This document shows positions 29,977 to 39,115 of a stretch of DNA of 64,000 bases, one piece after another. The DNA is from SAR116 cluster alpha proteobacterium HIMB100 (GTDB lineage: Bacteria; Pseudomonadota; Alphaproteobacteria; Puniceispirillales; Puniceispirillaceae). A model generated the notes under the pieces. The model saw only the letters and a list, made by a program, of their open reading frames with translations, was not told where the DNA came from and made no database searches. The translations under genes were made by a program, and so were the position numbers. Position 1 is the first letter of the stretch. Each line of letters begins with the position of its first letter. The stretch spans positions 32,422 through 96,421 of the forward strand of contig AFXB01000009.1 in the NCBI GenBank assembly GCA_000238815.2, in the 5' to 3' direction.

Positions 29977-31740
29977 TTACAGATGCGGCAACAGGTAACG
30001 CTGGCGTTTTTTGTCTGTCAGATAACGCAAATCCACACAGACCAGACCATCCACACAATAGCTGAACTGAGGATCAACATTAAAGGCCGAAAACCGCACA
30101 CCACCTGTCTCACATACAGCTGTATATTGTTTGTATAAGGTCGGCACCTTCACCCCGAGTTGGTCCAGCTGTTCGGTCAGGCGCCGGAAATCTGCTCTTT
30201 TGTCGCGACCGGGGATAAGTTGTTCTGCAAGCTGGCCATGTTTAGCGCTGGGCCGATAAGGCATCAGGCTGCAGGCCAGTTGTGCCGGATCCGGGTAATG
30301 CTGGGCATAATACCGCACCAGCAACGCCTTTGCCCGTTCCGGCAGTGAAGCAGATAAAGATACCGGGCCGAACAGATAACCAACCTTCGGATGACGAGCA
30401 ATATAGGCCCCAATCCCTTGCCAGAGATAATCAAGTGAGCGCATCCCCCAGAATCGTGGCTGAACAAATGACCGGCCTAATTCCAGCCCCGCTTCAAACA
30501 CAGGCTGGGCAGTCTCCTGATAAGAAAACAGAGTGCTGGAATATAGCCGATTTTTGTCCTTTTCAGGCCAGGCCCAAATTTCCCCCAGACGATAAGCCCC
30601 GACAATTTCAGTAAGCTGTTCATCCCACAACACAATGTGACGATAATAGTGATCAAACTGGTCGATATCATGACATGCCCCGGTGCCTTCGCCCACAGCT
30701 CTAAAGGCTTGCTCGCGCAACCGCCCAATTTCATTCAGAACTGTAGAGTCTATATCTGCTGAAAAGAAAAGAATTGACTTGCCATCTGCTGTCTGTCCAA
30801 GATGCTCGGCCCTCTCCAGCTCACGCTGTAAAGATGAGCGGTTCTGTGGGGGGCTGAGGCTTTCCGGAGCGGTAATGACCGGCGGTTGCTGCATCTTTTG
30901 CAGGCTGTAGACATGACGCTGAATCAGCTCAACCTTGTGGCGGCGACTGACCGAGAGTCTGTGCAATTGGGTGGTGTTAATTTTGGCGCCGATGTAAAAC
31001 CGCATCTGGCCTGAGAACTTTATCATTTCGCGTGGCAGACACAACATCGACAGAGTCTGGCTGAGCCGCGCGATAAGATAAAAGGCTGCTGAATTGCGGG
31101 CCTGAATGCAGACCGGAACCACAGGCACCTGACATCGTTCAGCAAACCGCAGGAAGCCGCTGTTCCATTGTCTGTCCTTGATTCCACCTGATGTCGCTCT
31201 GGACACCTCACCTGAGGGGAAAAAAATCACCGCCTGCTCTTCAATCAAAGCCTGTTCGATGCGTTTGATATCTTGCTTGCGGGTCTCGCCGGTCAGATTG
31301 TCAACTGCCAGAAACAAATCTGATAAGGGGCTGATTTGTGTCAGCAGCTGATTAGAAACAATTTTCACATCTGGCCGAACCGTGCTGACCAGATGTAACA
31401 GGCCAAGCCCATCCAACCCGCCCAACGGATGATTCGCCACGATAATGACAGCCCCTTTTTCAGGAATATTGCGCAGATCATTATTCATGATGGTGTAGCT
31501 GACATTAATTTCTGCAAATACCTGCTCAATGAAATCGGCCCCCTTGAGGTGAGCGTTTTCGTGTAAGAAGCGGTTAATCTGTGTTTGTTTTATCAGCAGG
31601 CGAAGGGCAGCTGTCACCAGTGCCTGAACAAAAGATGGCCAGCTTAAAAAAGGTGAATAATGCGCAGTCAATGCAGCCCTGACGTCAATTGTGGTCACGT
31701 CAGGGCTTTGAAAAACCTGATCAGCCTTCGTCTTTGTCAT
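29977..31740 (-). CDS. PlsC-GNAT fusion acyltransferase (OlsF-like, ornithine lipid synthesis)
   Basis: A 587-residue two-domain protein. The N-terminal half is a lysophospholipid-type acyltransferase with the motif ANHPLGGLDG (H-x4-D) near residue 100 and FFPSGEVSR about 75 residues later. The C-terminal half from about residue 325 is a GNAT of the OlsB/hemolysin-like type (LREQAFRAVGEGTG, GAYRLGEIWAW, ELGRSFVQPRFWG). Fusions of these two activities are known as OlsF, which makes ornithine lipids in one polypeptide by N- and then O-acylating ornithine. Phosphate-free membrane lipids would suit a phosphate-poor sea. It is followed upstream by the SET gene, 21 bases away on the same strand. 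Confidence 0.82.
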   Translation of the reverse strand: MTKTKADQVFQSPDVTTIDVRAALTAHYSPFLSWPSFVQALVTAALRLLIKQTQINRFLHENAHLKGADFIEQVFAEINVSYTIMNNDLRNIPEKGAVIIVANHPLGGLDGLGLLHLVSTVRPDVKIVSNQLLTQISPLSDLFLAVDNLTGETRKQDIKRIEQALIEEQAVIFFPSGEVSRATSGGIKDRQWNSGFLRFAERCQVPVVPVCIQARNSAAFYLIARLSQTLSMLCLPREMIKFSGQMRFYIGAKINTTQLHRLSVSRRHKVELIQRHVYSLQKMQQPPVITAPESLSPPQNRSSLQRELERAEHLGQTADGKSILFFSADIDSTVLNEIGRLREQAFRAVGEGTGACHDIDQFDHYYRHIVLWDEQLTEIVGAYRLGEIWAWPEKDKNRLYSSTLFSYQETAQPVFEAGLELGRSFVQPRFWGMRSLDYLWQGIGAYIARHPKVGYLFGPVSLSASLPERAKALLVRYYAQHYPDPAQLACSLMPYRPSAKHGQLAEQLIPGRDKRADFRRLTEQLDQLGVKVPTLYKQYTAVCETGGVRFSAFNVDPQFSYCVDGLVCVDLRYLTDKKRQRYLLPHL

Positions 31741-31761
31741 AAAACCGCCTGACCGCAGGCT

Positions 31762-32142
31762 CTAGTCACTGGTGCGTGTTGTCCAATATTCTTCGCCATA
31801 ATTTTGAAAAATCTCGTCACCTTCAGATATCGGCTGAAGCGCAGTAAAGCGGACAAACTGGATGTCATCATCATCAATTTCCCATTCTGCATTGGGCGTG
31901 TCGCTGTGATTATACATCATGCCATAGCCAAGAACGCATAAATAGTCCCCTGGCTGATCCGGACTGGTAAACAGATAATCCTGCAGACGATTCGCTTCAG
32001 CCAAATCATCATCATCAATAACGATATAAGGGCATCTTTCTATAACCTCCCCTTTTGCGATCGCGCGCGTCGCAAACACACCCTGACCATGCACAGGTGA
32101 TGAGCCCACATGAATGGGAAAGCTGGATAAGATAGAGGACAT
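31762..32142 (-). CDS. Small SET-domain protein
   Basis: A 126-residue protein that is essentially one SET domain: the N-terminal VHGQGVFATRAIAKGE, the knot motif MYNHSDTPNAEW and the closing ISEGDEIFQNYGEEYW. SET proteins methylate lysines with S-adenosylmethionine, and short bacterial members like this occur widely with unknown targets. All the motifs that form the cofactor pocket are present. It shares a strand with the acyltransferase fusion (21 bases) and the Gate protein (21 bases), suggesting a three-gene transcript. Confidence 0.85.
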   Translation of the reverse strand: MSSILSSFPIHVGSSPVHGQGVFATRAIAKGEVIERCPYIVIDDDDLAEANRLQDYLFTSPDQPGDYLCVLGYGMMYNHSDTPNAEWEIDDDDIQFVRFTALQPISEGDEIFQNYGEEYWTTRTSD

Positions 32143-32163
32143 ATGAGAGAGCTCCTGTTTGGG

Positions 32164-33144
32164 TCAGGCCACAGCAGGGTGTTCAGGGATATTGGCATTG
32201 GTTAAATGCCGTTTCCATATATGATCTGGCAATGAAGAGGCAATTCGCATCAGCACAAAGACAAACAGCATGGCGTAGATCATGCGGCCCACCAACACAA
32301 TGAACAAGCTGGGGCCGATAAGCATAACGACAGCAGTATCTTCAAATACCGAATGCGATAAGTTCAGAAAACTGAGCACGCCAAAGACATCTTTTTTGGG
32401 GATCGTGCCTGAGGCCACTTCCTTAATCAGAAGCCCGCCACCAAAACCAAGTCCGAGCGTCACCCCAACAACCGCAATTGTTGCAGCCTGGTCGCCAACC
32501 CCCATAAATCGTAAAAACGGGTTGAGCGCTAGTCTGATTAACCGCTCCACACCAATGACCCGCAGCCCTTCTAGGAAAAAAAGTAATATGATAATCACGA
32601 TTTGAACAAAGATAAGAGCCTTAATCTGTTCGATCGCCCAGTCCTGCCAGCCCACAGTTGCCGATAGTTGAGGCAGGCTGATCAAGGCTGGCTGTGATAA
32701 AAGGCCGGTTATATCGAACAGATAATTCAACAAAATACAGACCAGCAGCCCGCCGCCAACCCGGACAAAAATGGTTGCCCGTGCCCGCACCCCACTTTTG
32801 CGGGCAATCAACACTTCTACCGGCAATGAATGAGCCAGCAGCATAAACATTGCCAGAATGGTTGCCTGTGCCACTGTGAAGTCGGAGCCGACAGACAGAT
32901 TTGAGAACACAATCAATCCAGCATAAGGGTTAGTCAGCAAAGTGGTGGTCAGAACAATCGCCATTTCGACAGGCAGCCCCATCAACATCGTCAAAGGAGC
33001 CATGACCTGATTGAGCAGGAGAACAACGCCTAACTCTTCGAAGATTTTCACCAGAATCAAGGTGGGAATCATGATTTTGAAGAGCGTTATCGAGACGTCT
33101 ACAATATCTACACAGGTTTTTTTGACGTCGAATCGCTCCATCAT
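32164..33144 (-). CDS. Gate-domain (nucleoside-recognition/YjiG-SpmA-like) membrane protein
   Basis: An inner-membrane protein with about eight to nine helices and two related Gate halves: MIPTLILVKIFEELGVV and later LGLGFGGGLLIKEVASG with LSHSVFEDTAVVMLIG. The family includes spore maturation proteins and FeoB-type gates; its substrate is unknown. I start at ATG 33144 because AAGGTAGGA lies just before it (ATG 33141 is equally spaced and possible); a TTG at 33165 is less likely. The 284 bases between this gene and dctP hold the divergent promoters; I see no clear operator there. Confidence 0.82.
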   Translation of the reverse strand: MMERFDVKKTCVDIVDVSITLFKIMIPTLILVKIFEELGVVLLLNQVMAPLTMLMGLPVEMAIVLTTTLLTNPYAGLIVFSNLSVGSDFTVAQATILAMFMLLAHSLPVEVLIARKSGVRARATIFVRVGGGLLVCILLNYLFDITGLLSQPALISLPQLSATVGWQDWAIEQIKALIFVQIVIIILLFFLEGLRVIGVERLIRLALNPFLRFMGVGDQAATIAVVGVTLGLGFGGGLLIKEVASGTIPKKDVFGVLSFLNLSHSVFEDTAVVMLIGPSLFIVLVGRMIYAMLFVFVLMRIASSLPDHIWKRHLTNANIPEHPAVA

Positions 33145-33428
33145 CTGTCCTACCTTACTTACCAAACAAAACGCATTCCCCTTGAAGGGACCAGCCTATC
33201 ATCTCTACCTGTACCCGGCCGTCAAGCTCGATTCTGAGGAAAAATAATCATAGGCGAAAGAATAATGATTGTTTGAAAATAAGAAATTCACAATTTATCA
33301 GCCGATTTTAATTGTAGGGGTCAAAAATGAGCCAGACAGACCAGAATAAGACCTTTAATGCTTGCCGAACCCTATTTCTAAACCTATTGTTAAAGCCATC
33401 GCAATGATTCCAAGTTTCGGAGGAAAAC

Positions 33429-34520
33429 ATGACAAAAATGAATCGTCGTTCTTTTGTTAAAGGCGCGGCTATTGGGGCAGTTGCTGCACCATTGGCCACA
33501 CCAGCATTGGCACAAGAGCGTATTGAAATGGCCATTGTGGCAACATGGGGCCGTGACTTCCCAGGTCTGGGAACAGGTGCTCAGCGTTATGCGCAAACCA
33601 TCCAGGATATTTCTGGTGGCCGCATCCAGGTCAGCTATTATGCTGCTGGTGAGCGTGTTGGCGCATTTGACAGCTTTGATGAAGTTGCCTCAGGCAACGC
33701 ACAAGGCTATCACGCTGCTGATTACTACTGGAAAGGCCGTCACCCAGGTTACGGTTACTTCACAGCAGTTCCTTTCGGCCTGACATACACAGAAATGAAT
33801 GCCTGGATCCGTCACGGCGGTGGTCAGGAGCTGTGGGATGAGCTGGCAGGTGAATTTGGCCTGAAAGCTATCATGGCCGGTTCAACAGGCACACAGGCCG
33901 GCGGCTGGTTCAACAAAGAAATCAACTCAGCTGATGACTTCAAAGGTCTGAAGATGCGTATCCCAGGTCTGGGTGGTGACGTTATCGGTAAGCTTGGTGG
34001 CTCACCAGTGACTGTTCCAGGCGGCCAGATTTATGAAAACCTGGTATCTGGTGCGATTGACGCGACTGAATGGGTCGGTGCATGGAACGATGAAATCATG
34101 AAGTTCTATGAAGCTGCCAAGTTCTACTACACAGCAGGCATGCATGAGCCAGGCTCAATGATTGCTGCAGGTTTCAACGCAAAATGGTGGGCTGATCTGT
34201 CAGATACAGACAAGGCGATCATTGAAGCTGCTGCGACTGCTGAAAACGAAAAGATGATGTCAGAGTACAATGGTAACTCAGGCCCAGCCTTTAAGCGTTT
34301 GACAACAGAGCATGGCGTGCAAATCCGTTCATTCAACGACGATGTATGGGATGCGATGGCTGAAGCTGCTGATGAAGTGTTTGAAGAAGCACGCGCTCAT
34401 TCAGATCTTGCAAACCGGATTCACGAAAGCTGCATGGCAGCTCGTCAGGAAGTCGGTGGCTGGCTGGGTACATCAACAGGTGAATACCTGGCACAGCGTA
34501 ACCGGATTTACGACGTTTAA
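33429..34520 (+). CDS. dctP: TRAP transporter substrate-binding protein (DctP family)
   Basis: The periplasmic receptor of the TRAP system, which uses a Na+ or H+ gradient to import organic anions. The N-terminus MTKMNRRSFVKGAAIGAVAA contains a twin-arginine motif (RRSFVK), so export is probably by Tat, with cleavage after ALAQ. The binding-protein fold is supported by GGWFNKEINSADDFKGLKMR and GGQIYENLVSGAIDATEWVG; the Arg in the KMR segment is the usual carboxylate contact. GGAGG lies six bases before the ATG. It resembles the mannitol/chloroaromatic group; the true ligand is unknown. Codon use is strikingly regular, suggesting high expression. Confidence 0.95.
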   Translation: MTKMNRRSFVKGAAIGAVAAPLATPALAQERIEMAIVATWGRDFPGLGTGAQRYAQTIQDISGGRIQVSYYAAGERVGAFDSFDEVASGNAQGYHAADYYWKGRHPGYGYFTAVPFGLTYTEMNAWIRHGGGQELWDELAGEFGLKAIMAGSTGTQAGGWFNKEINSADDFKGLKMRIPGLGGDVIGKLGGSPVTVPGGQIYENLVSGAIDATEWVGAWNDEIMKFYEAAKFYYTAGMHEPGSMIAAGFNAKWWADLSDTDKAIIEAAATAENEKMMSEYNGNSGPAFKRLTTEHGVQIRSFNDDVWDAMAEAADEVFEEARAHSDLANRIHESCMAARQEVGGWLGTSTGEYLAQRNRIYDV

Positions 34521-34537
34521 TAGACTCAAAAAATCAG

Positions 34538-34576
34538 ACTACGAGGCTCAAGAGCCTCGTAGTTTTCTTTTGTTTT
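34538..34576 (+). terminator. Terminator/attenuator between dctP and dctQ
   Basis: ACTACGAGGCTC and GAGCCTCGTAGT form a perfect 12-base stem with a two-base loop, followed by TTTCTTTTGTTTTT. It starts 17 bases after the dctP stop and ends 14 bases before the dctQ ATG. No separate dctQ promoter is evident, so it should act as a partial terminator that makes receptor mRNA exceed permease mRNA. Confidence 0.85.
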
Positions 34577-34589
34577 TCACGAGTGTCTC

Positions 34590-35603
34590 ATGACCAACCG
34601 GACTTACTTAGGTAATCTTTTGCATTATTTGGCCGTTGCCAGTGCCTTAGCAGGCGGGGCCTTTGTAATTAATAATTTTCTCACTTATATTTTTGACTTG
34701 CCCGGCTTGTATGGTTTTCTGAATCAATTTGGCGCGGGTTTTGATTTCCCAGAACGCAATTATTCAGCTTTTGCCCTGATCATTGGATTTGTCCAGAGCC
34801 TGATGTATGTTGCCGCCCTTTTATGGCCTGCCTATGTCATCAGCCGCCTGAATGACCAAAGGCGCGAATCATCATCAATGAATATGGTGGCCGGGCTGGT
34901 AATTTCAGCCGCATTCTGGTCAGTGATGCTGGTTGGCATCGCTGACGCGGCCATTTCATTTGTCAGAATTGAAAATATGCTGCCAGGCATTGTCGGGGAT
35001 GAGCTTGCATTGTCTCTCGGCAAACCTGCTTTCCGCGGTGTTTATGTCCATATTCCTTTAATGATTGCCGGCACGATAATCGCTTTGTTCCGGCGAGGCA
35101 TTGATTTTATCTGGCTGGCGTCTCTTATCGTTTTCGGCGAATTGCTGATCGTTATCACACGCTTCATCTTTTCCTATGAGCAAGCATTTATGGGAGATTT
35201 GGTCCGGTTCTGGTACGCTGCGCTGTTCCTCTTTGCCAGTGCCTACACGCTCGTTAATGACGGGCATGTGCGGGTGGATGTGATTTATGCCGGTTTCTCA
35301 GAACGGATGAAGTCTGTGATCAACGTTTACGGGTCTTTGATCCTCGGGTTGCCTTTATGCTGGGTCATCCTTAGCCGCGGCTTATGGAGTGAATCCTCAC
35401 CTTTCAATCTTGCTTTGCTGAATTTCGAAGTCACGCAGCAAGGGTTTGGCATGTATGTTAAATATCTGATGTCCGGCTTCCTTGTCGTATTTGCGGTTTC
35501 CATGCTGTTCCAGTTTGCAAGCTTCATGCTTGATGAGCTGAACAAAATTGAACAGGCAGATAACGATGCAGAAACAGGGCAATCAGCACAGAAGGCTAAT
35601 TAA
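34590..35603 (+). CDS. dctQ: TRAP transporter small permease (DctQ), long form
   Basis: The four-helix small membrane subunit of the TRAP transporter. The DctQ domain proper lies at about residues 165-315, with RFWYAALFLFASAYTLVNDG followed by HVRVDVIYAGFSERM, the family's central motif. At 337 residues it is nearly twice the usual size, because about 160 N-terminal residues add further membrane helices. The gene starts at ATG 34590, right after the attenuator, and its stop is three bases before dctM, giving tight coupling with the large subunit. Confidence 0.9.
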   Translation: MTNRTYLGNLLHYLAVASALAGGAFVINNFLTYIFDLPGLYGFLNQFGAGFDFPERNYSAFALIIGFVQSLMYVAALLWPAYVISRLNDQRRESSSMNMVAGLVISAAFWSVMLVGIADAAISFVRIENMLPGIVGDELALSLGKPAFRGVYVHIPLMIAGTIIALFRRGIDFIWLASLIVFGELLIVITRFIFSYEQAFMGDLVRFWYAALFLFASAYTLVNDGHVRVDVIYAGFSERMKSVINVYGSLILGLPLCWVILSRGLWSESSPFNLALLNFEVTQQGFGMYVKYLMSGFLVVFAVSMLFQFASFMLDELNKIEQADNDAETGQSAQKAN

Positions 35604-35606
35604 TCC

Positions 35607-38252
35607 ATGGAACTTTATTTTCTTCTTCTGTTGTTCTTGTTAATGATGGCCGCCCTGGGGTTTGGCTTTCCTGTAGCCTTTGCCCTTCCTGGCTCTGCTA
35701 TTTTATCAATCGGCCTTGCCGCTGTTGCAGGCTGGGCCATTTTTGGTGATCCGAAGGCGTTTTTTCACCAAGATGGACCGATTGAATGGCTGTCCGCCGG
35801 AATTATGAATTTCCGAGCGATCTACTATGATTTTGAACGAGATACTTTAATCGCGATTCCGTTGTTTATTTTCATGGGTATTATGCTGCAGCGATCACGA
35901 ATTGCTGAAGACCTTCTGATGACGATGGCTGGCCTGTTTGGTCCGGTACCAGGCGGCCTGGGCATTTCGGTGGTCTTTGTGGGGGCGTTGCTGGCGGCGA
36001 CAACCGGCATCGTCGGGGCCACTGTTGTGGCTATGGGACTGATTTCACTGCCATCAATGATGCGTAATAATTACTCGCCATCTCTGGCAACAGGGACCAT
36101 CTGTGCGTCTGGAACATTAGGCCAGATTATCCCGCCATCTATTGTTCTGATTATTCTGGCTGACCAGCTTGGCTCTGCTTCTGATCAGGCATCAGCCATG
36201 CGCCAGTCATTGTATAAAAGCGCGACTGGCGAATTCACTATGCCGTCGGCATTTGATGTGACCTCAACATCAGCTGGTAACATGTTCTTAGGAGCGTTCC
36301 TGCCTGGCATCGTTCTGGTTCTGGTGTATTTTGCCTATATTCTGATTACGGCTATGATCAGACCGAAAATGGCACCAGCTGTGCCAAACCCTGACGGATT
36401 TACCCGCCAATTCTTCTACAAAGTTATGGTCTCACTGGTTCCGCCTCTGGTGCTGATTTTCCTGGTCCTTGGTTCTATTATCATGGGGATTGCCACAGTG
36501 AATCAGGCGGGGGCTATCGGGGCTATCGGGGCAACCATCATGGCAGGGTATAAGCTCTATGAAGGCAAGAAAGGTGCGCTTTATCCAGCTGCAACGGCCA
36601 TCATTTCGATCTTATGCATCTTTGCCCTGATCGCCAATTTTGATTTGAACGTGAAGAATATTGCGGTGACACAGGCTTATGTGCCCGTGACGCTGGCTGT
36701 TATTGCCACAGCCGTGATGATTTTTGCTATTGGCTGGTCCACATGGCGCACATTCAAAGCAGACAACACTTTGAATGAGGTGATGATCGAAACAGCCAAA
36801 ACAACATCAATGGTGTTCATCATTCTACTGGGCGCAGCGATGTTAACTGCTGCTTTCCGCGGTTTTGGCGGCGAGGAATATGTCCGCGACTTCCTGCAAG
36901 GTCTGCCTGGCGGGTTCTGGTCTCAGTTCATTGTGGTTATGGCGGTGATGTTTATCCTGGGCTTTTTCCTTGATTTCATCGAAATTGCTGTTGTGGTTGT
37001 GCCGATTGTCGCCCCAATTTTGTTGGCTGACCCCAGCGCGAATATTACGGCTGTGTGGCTGGGTGTGATGATTGGTGTAAATATTCAGACCAGCTTCCTT
37101 ACCCCTCCATTTGGGTTTGCGCTGTTCTATCTGCGCGGCGTGGCGTCAAAGGCGATTAAAACAGTCTCTATCTACCAGGGTGTGGTGCCATTCATTATAC
37201 TGCAGCTGATTGCGCTTGGTATTGTCGGGGCGTTTCCTCCGCTGGTGAACTACTTGCCGAACCGGTTTTATCTGTCCTCATATAATGCACCGCCGCCAAT
37301 GAACCCGCGTTTGACCTATTGTGTAGAACAGCATTTGGCAGTTGCCTTTGCTGAACAGCAGACCGAGATCACAACTGCGCTGGCTTCGCTTCAGTCCGCT
37401 GATTTGTCCAGCATGCCGAAAAAGCTGAACGGCAATCTGACAGGAGCGATTGATGCGGCGAATTCTGTTTATGACAGGCTCGCAGATGTTGAGGTTGCAC
37501 AAGCAGATCTAGACGCAGCGACAGTAGATTATGCTGCGCTGCATTCATCTGTACGTGAAATTGAACGTGATGTGCGCAAGATTGATGGCAAGCTGAAGCG
37601 ACTGAAATCCCAGCGCCAAACTACAGATGACCCTGTAGATCATCAGAAAATTGATGGGAAAATGGCACGCCTGACAGAAGAAAAAGATAATCTTCTGGGC
37701 AGCATTCCAGCAGAATGGGACGGTGTGGCCGAAGCGTATCAAGAAAAGCTGAAAGCGCTGACAACAGCCCAACGGAAATACAGACGGGCAATGGATGACG
37801 GCTATAACGGCGTTATTGAAGCCATGACCATAATCCAGTCTGGAGCGGATTTTGAACGGATCAAGCCTGCATTGACAGCCTTGCATGCACAGGTTGCTGC
37901 GATGGACCCGAAGGAAGCTGCAGAATTGCTGAAAGCTGAATCTGGTCCCCTGTTCCAGGATATCGCCGGTGCGGGTGATGTGAAGTCACTGGTCAACAAA
38001 GCCCGCCGGGCCCTCAAGAAAGGCCAAACCGAGAAAGGCATGACCCAGTTTGACAAGGCCCTTGTCCAGCTGGAGGAGGAACTGGCCTGGAGACAGGCTG
38101 CTGTTCCAGCGGTCTTGCCGGTATTAATGGAATTTGAAGAGGATGTGCGGATGACGATTGGTCTGCGCGCACAGGACCGTCTGCCAGATTATCTGGTGCC
38201 ACAAATCGCGCGGTGCCGGTCATCACATCGTGATATCTCTCTGAATTTCTAG
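35607..38252 (+). CDS. dctM: TRAP transporter large permease (DctM) with long C-terminal helical extension
   Basis: The transport subunit of the TRAP system. Residues 1-555 are the DctM membrane domain: PVPGGLGISVVFVGALLAA, ASGTLGQIIPPSIVLIILAD and TSFLTPPFGFALFYLRGVA are the hallmark repeats of the two pseudo-symmetric halves. From about residue 565 to 881 the chain becomes soluble, charged and helical, with Lys/Glu/Gln-rich coiled-coil stretches (VREIERDVRKIDGKLKRLKS). This tail is not part of the usual family (about 430-600 residues). The reading frame is continuous and free of frame breaks, so the tail is real. The operon ends at a strong terminator. Confidence 0.93.
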   Translation: MELYFLLLLFLLMMAALGFGFPVAFALPGSAILSIGLAAVAGWAIFGDPKAFFHQDGPIEWLSAGIMNFRAIYYDFERDTLIAIPLFIFMGIMLQRSRIAEDLLMTMAGLFGPVPGGLGISVVFVGALLAATTGIVGATVVAMGLISLPSMMRNNYSPSLATGTICASGTLGQIIPPSIVLIILADQLGSASDQASAMRQSLYKSATGEFTMPSAFDVTSTSAGNMFLGAFLPGIVLVLVYFAYILITAMIRPKMAPAVPNPDGFTRQFFYKVMVSLVPPLVLIFLVLGSIIMGIATVNQAGAIGAIGATIMAGYKLYEGKKGALYPAATAIISILCIFALIANFDLNVKNIAVTQAYVPVTLAVIATAVMIFAIGWSTWRTFKADNTLNEVMIETAKTTSMVFIILLGAAMLTAAFRGFGGEEYVRDFLQGLPGGFWSQFIVVMAVMFILGFFLDFIEIAVVVVPIVAPILLADPSANITAVWLGVMIGVNIQTSFLTPPFGFALFYLRGVASKAIKTVSIYQGVVPFIILQLIALGIVGAFPPLVNYLPNRFYLSSYNAPPPMNPRLTYCVEQHLAVAFAEQQTEITTALASLQSADLSSMPKKLNGNLTGAIDAANSVYDRLADVEVAQADLDAATVDYAALHSSVREIERDVRKIDGKLKRLKSQRQTTDDPVDHQKIDGKMARLTEEKDNLLGSIPAEWDGVAEAYQEKLKALTTAQRKYRRAMDDGYNGVIEAMTIIQSGADFERIKPALTALHAQVAAMDPKEAAELLKAESGPLFQDIAGAGDVKSLVNKARRALKKGQTEKGMTQFDKALVQLEEELAWRQAAVPAVLPVLMEFEEDVRMTIGLRAQDRLPDYLVPQIARCRSSHRDISLNF

Positions 38253-38277
38253 AGCAGAAGATTATCGAAAACAAAAG

Positions 38278-38307
38278 GGGGCACATAAATATGTGCCCCT
38301 TTTTTTG
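38278..38307 (+). terminator. Intrinsic terminator of the TRAP operon
   Basis: GGGGCACATA and TATGTGCCCC form a perfect ten-base stem with a two-base loop, followed by eight T residues. It begins 26 bases after the dctM stop. Confidence 0.92.
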
Positions 38308-38388
38308 TATGAGAATGAGTGTGTGACGCTGAGAATGGGCGCAGCCGTTCAGCCGCACCGCCAGATTGTCTGATGCATCTGTCTGATT

Positions 38389-38670
38389 TTAGTTTATAAC
38401 CTTAGGTTTCACACAATCAAGTGTGATCCCTGACACGCCGTTGAGCCCCTGAAGATACAAATTTTGAAACATCACATGCATCTTTGACAAAGTTCTCTCG
38501 CATTCCTCACTTGAATGAAACGACAAGCCGACTGCGTAGGTGCTGGTTACACCATAACTGTTCTGAACGGTGGCAATCGCTTCAGTTTTATGGGTGGAAT
38601 GCTGGGCGTGTGCGCTGACCCCTGCTGTTAAGCAGACCACGATCAGAGCTGTTGCACATACGCTTTTCAC
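38389..38670 (-). CDS. Small secreted protein, unknown
   Basis: A 93-residue protein with a clear signal peptide (MKSVCATALIVVCLTAGVSAHA) and a mature part of about 70 residues containing two Cys (SSEECERTL and TLDCVKP) that could pair. I recognise no family. It faces the TRAP operon tail to tail; the nearest minus-strand gene upstream is the small membrane protein at 38850, with a 179-base gap that contains no feature I can name. Confidence 0.6.
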   Translation of the reverse strand: MKSVCATALIVVCLTAGVSAHAQHSTHKTEAIATVQNSYGVTSTYAVGLSFHSSEECERTLSKMHVMFQNLYLQGLNGVSGITLDCVKPKVIN

Positions 38671-38849
38671 TTTTCCTCACTTTGAGCACCTGTTTGTACT
38701 CTACCCCTAGAGCGTATCAAGCCTCAGGCCGGGTGCAAGCCTGATATGAATCTTTTATAAACAAAATGGGTAATGATGAAAAAACAGTCAGTCCTGATAG
38801 GATACAGACAACAGGCCCTTCCCTCTGGATTTCATGAGGACGGGCAGGT

Positions 38850-39101
38850 TTACTCTTCTGTCTTGGACTTCGCAGCAGCCGGTGATTTTGGCTTTTTCTT
38901 TAACGCATATGGGTTTGGTGTTGCTGCCCGCTGAACCAGAAACATCACCAGCAGAACACCGAACGCATAGACAAAAATCGCCAGCGGCGCATCAATTAAG
39001 GACTGATGCAGATCATCATTTGCACAGATAAAGGATTTTTTGAAATCAGAGGCTTGTTCAGAAGCCGAAATGACCTCGCAGGCTGTTGTTTTATTATCCA
39101 T
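38850..39101 (-). CDS. Small single-pass membrane protein, unknown
   Basis: An 83-residue protein with one transmembrane helix (APLAIFVYAFGVLLVMFLV) and a Lys/Ala/Ser-rich cytoplasmic tail. The N-terminal half contains two Cys (TACEVIS, FICANDD) on what should be the periplasmic side. It follows the 39116 gene by 14 bases on the same strand, so the two membrane proteins are probably co-expressed. No family recognised. Confidence 0.55.
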   Translation of the reverse strand: MDNKTTACEVISASEQASDFKKSFICANDDLHQSLIDAPLAIFVYAFGVLLVMFLVQRAATPNPYALKKKPKSPAAAKSKTEE

Positions 39102-39115
39102 TCGTAAAACCCCAT

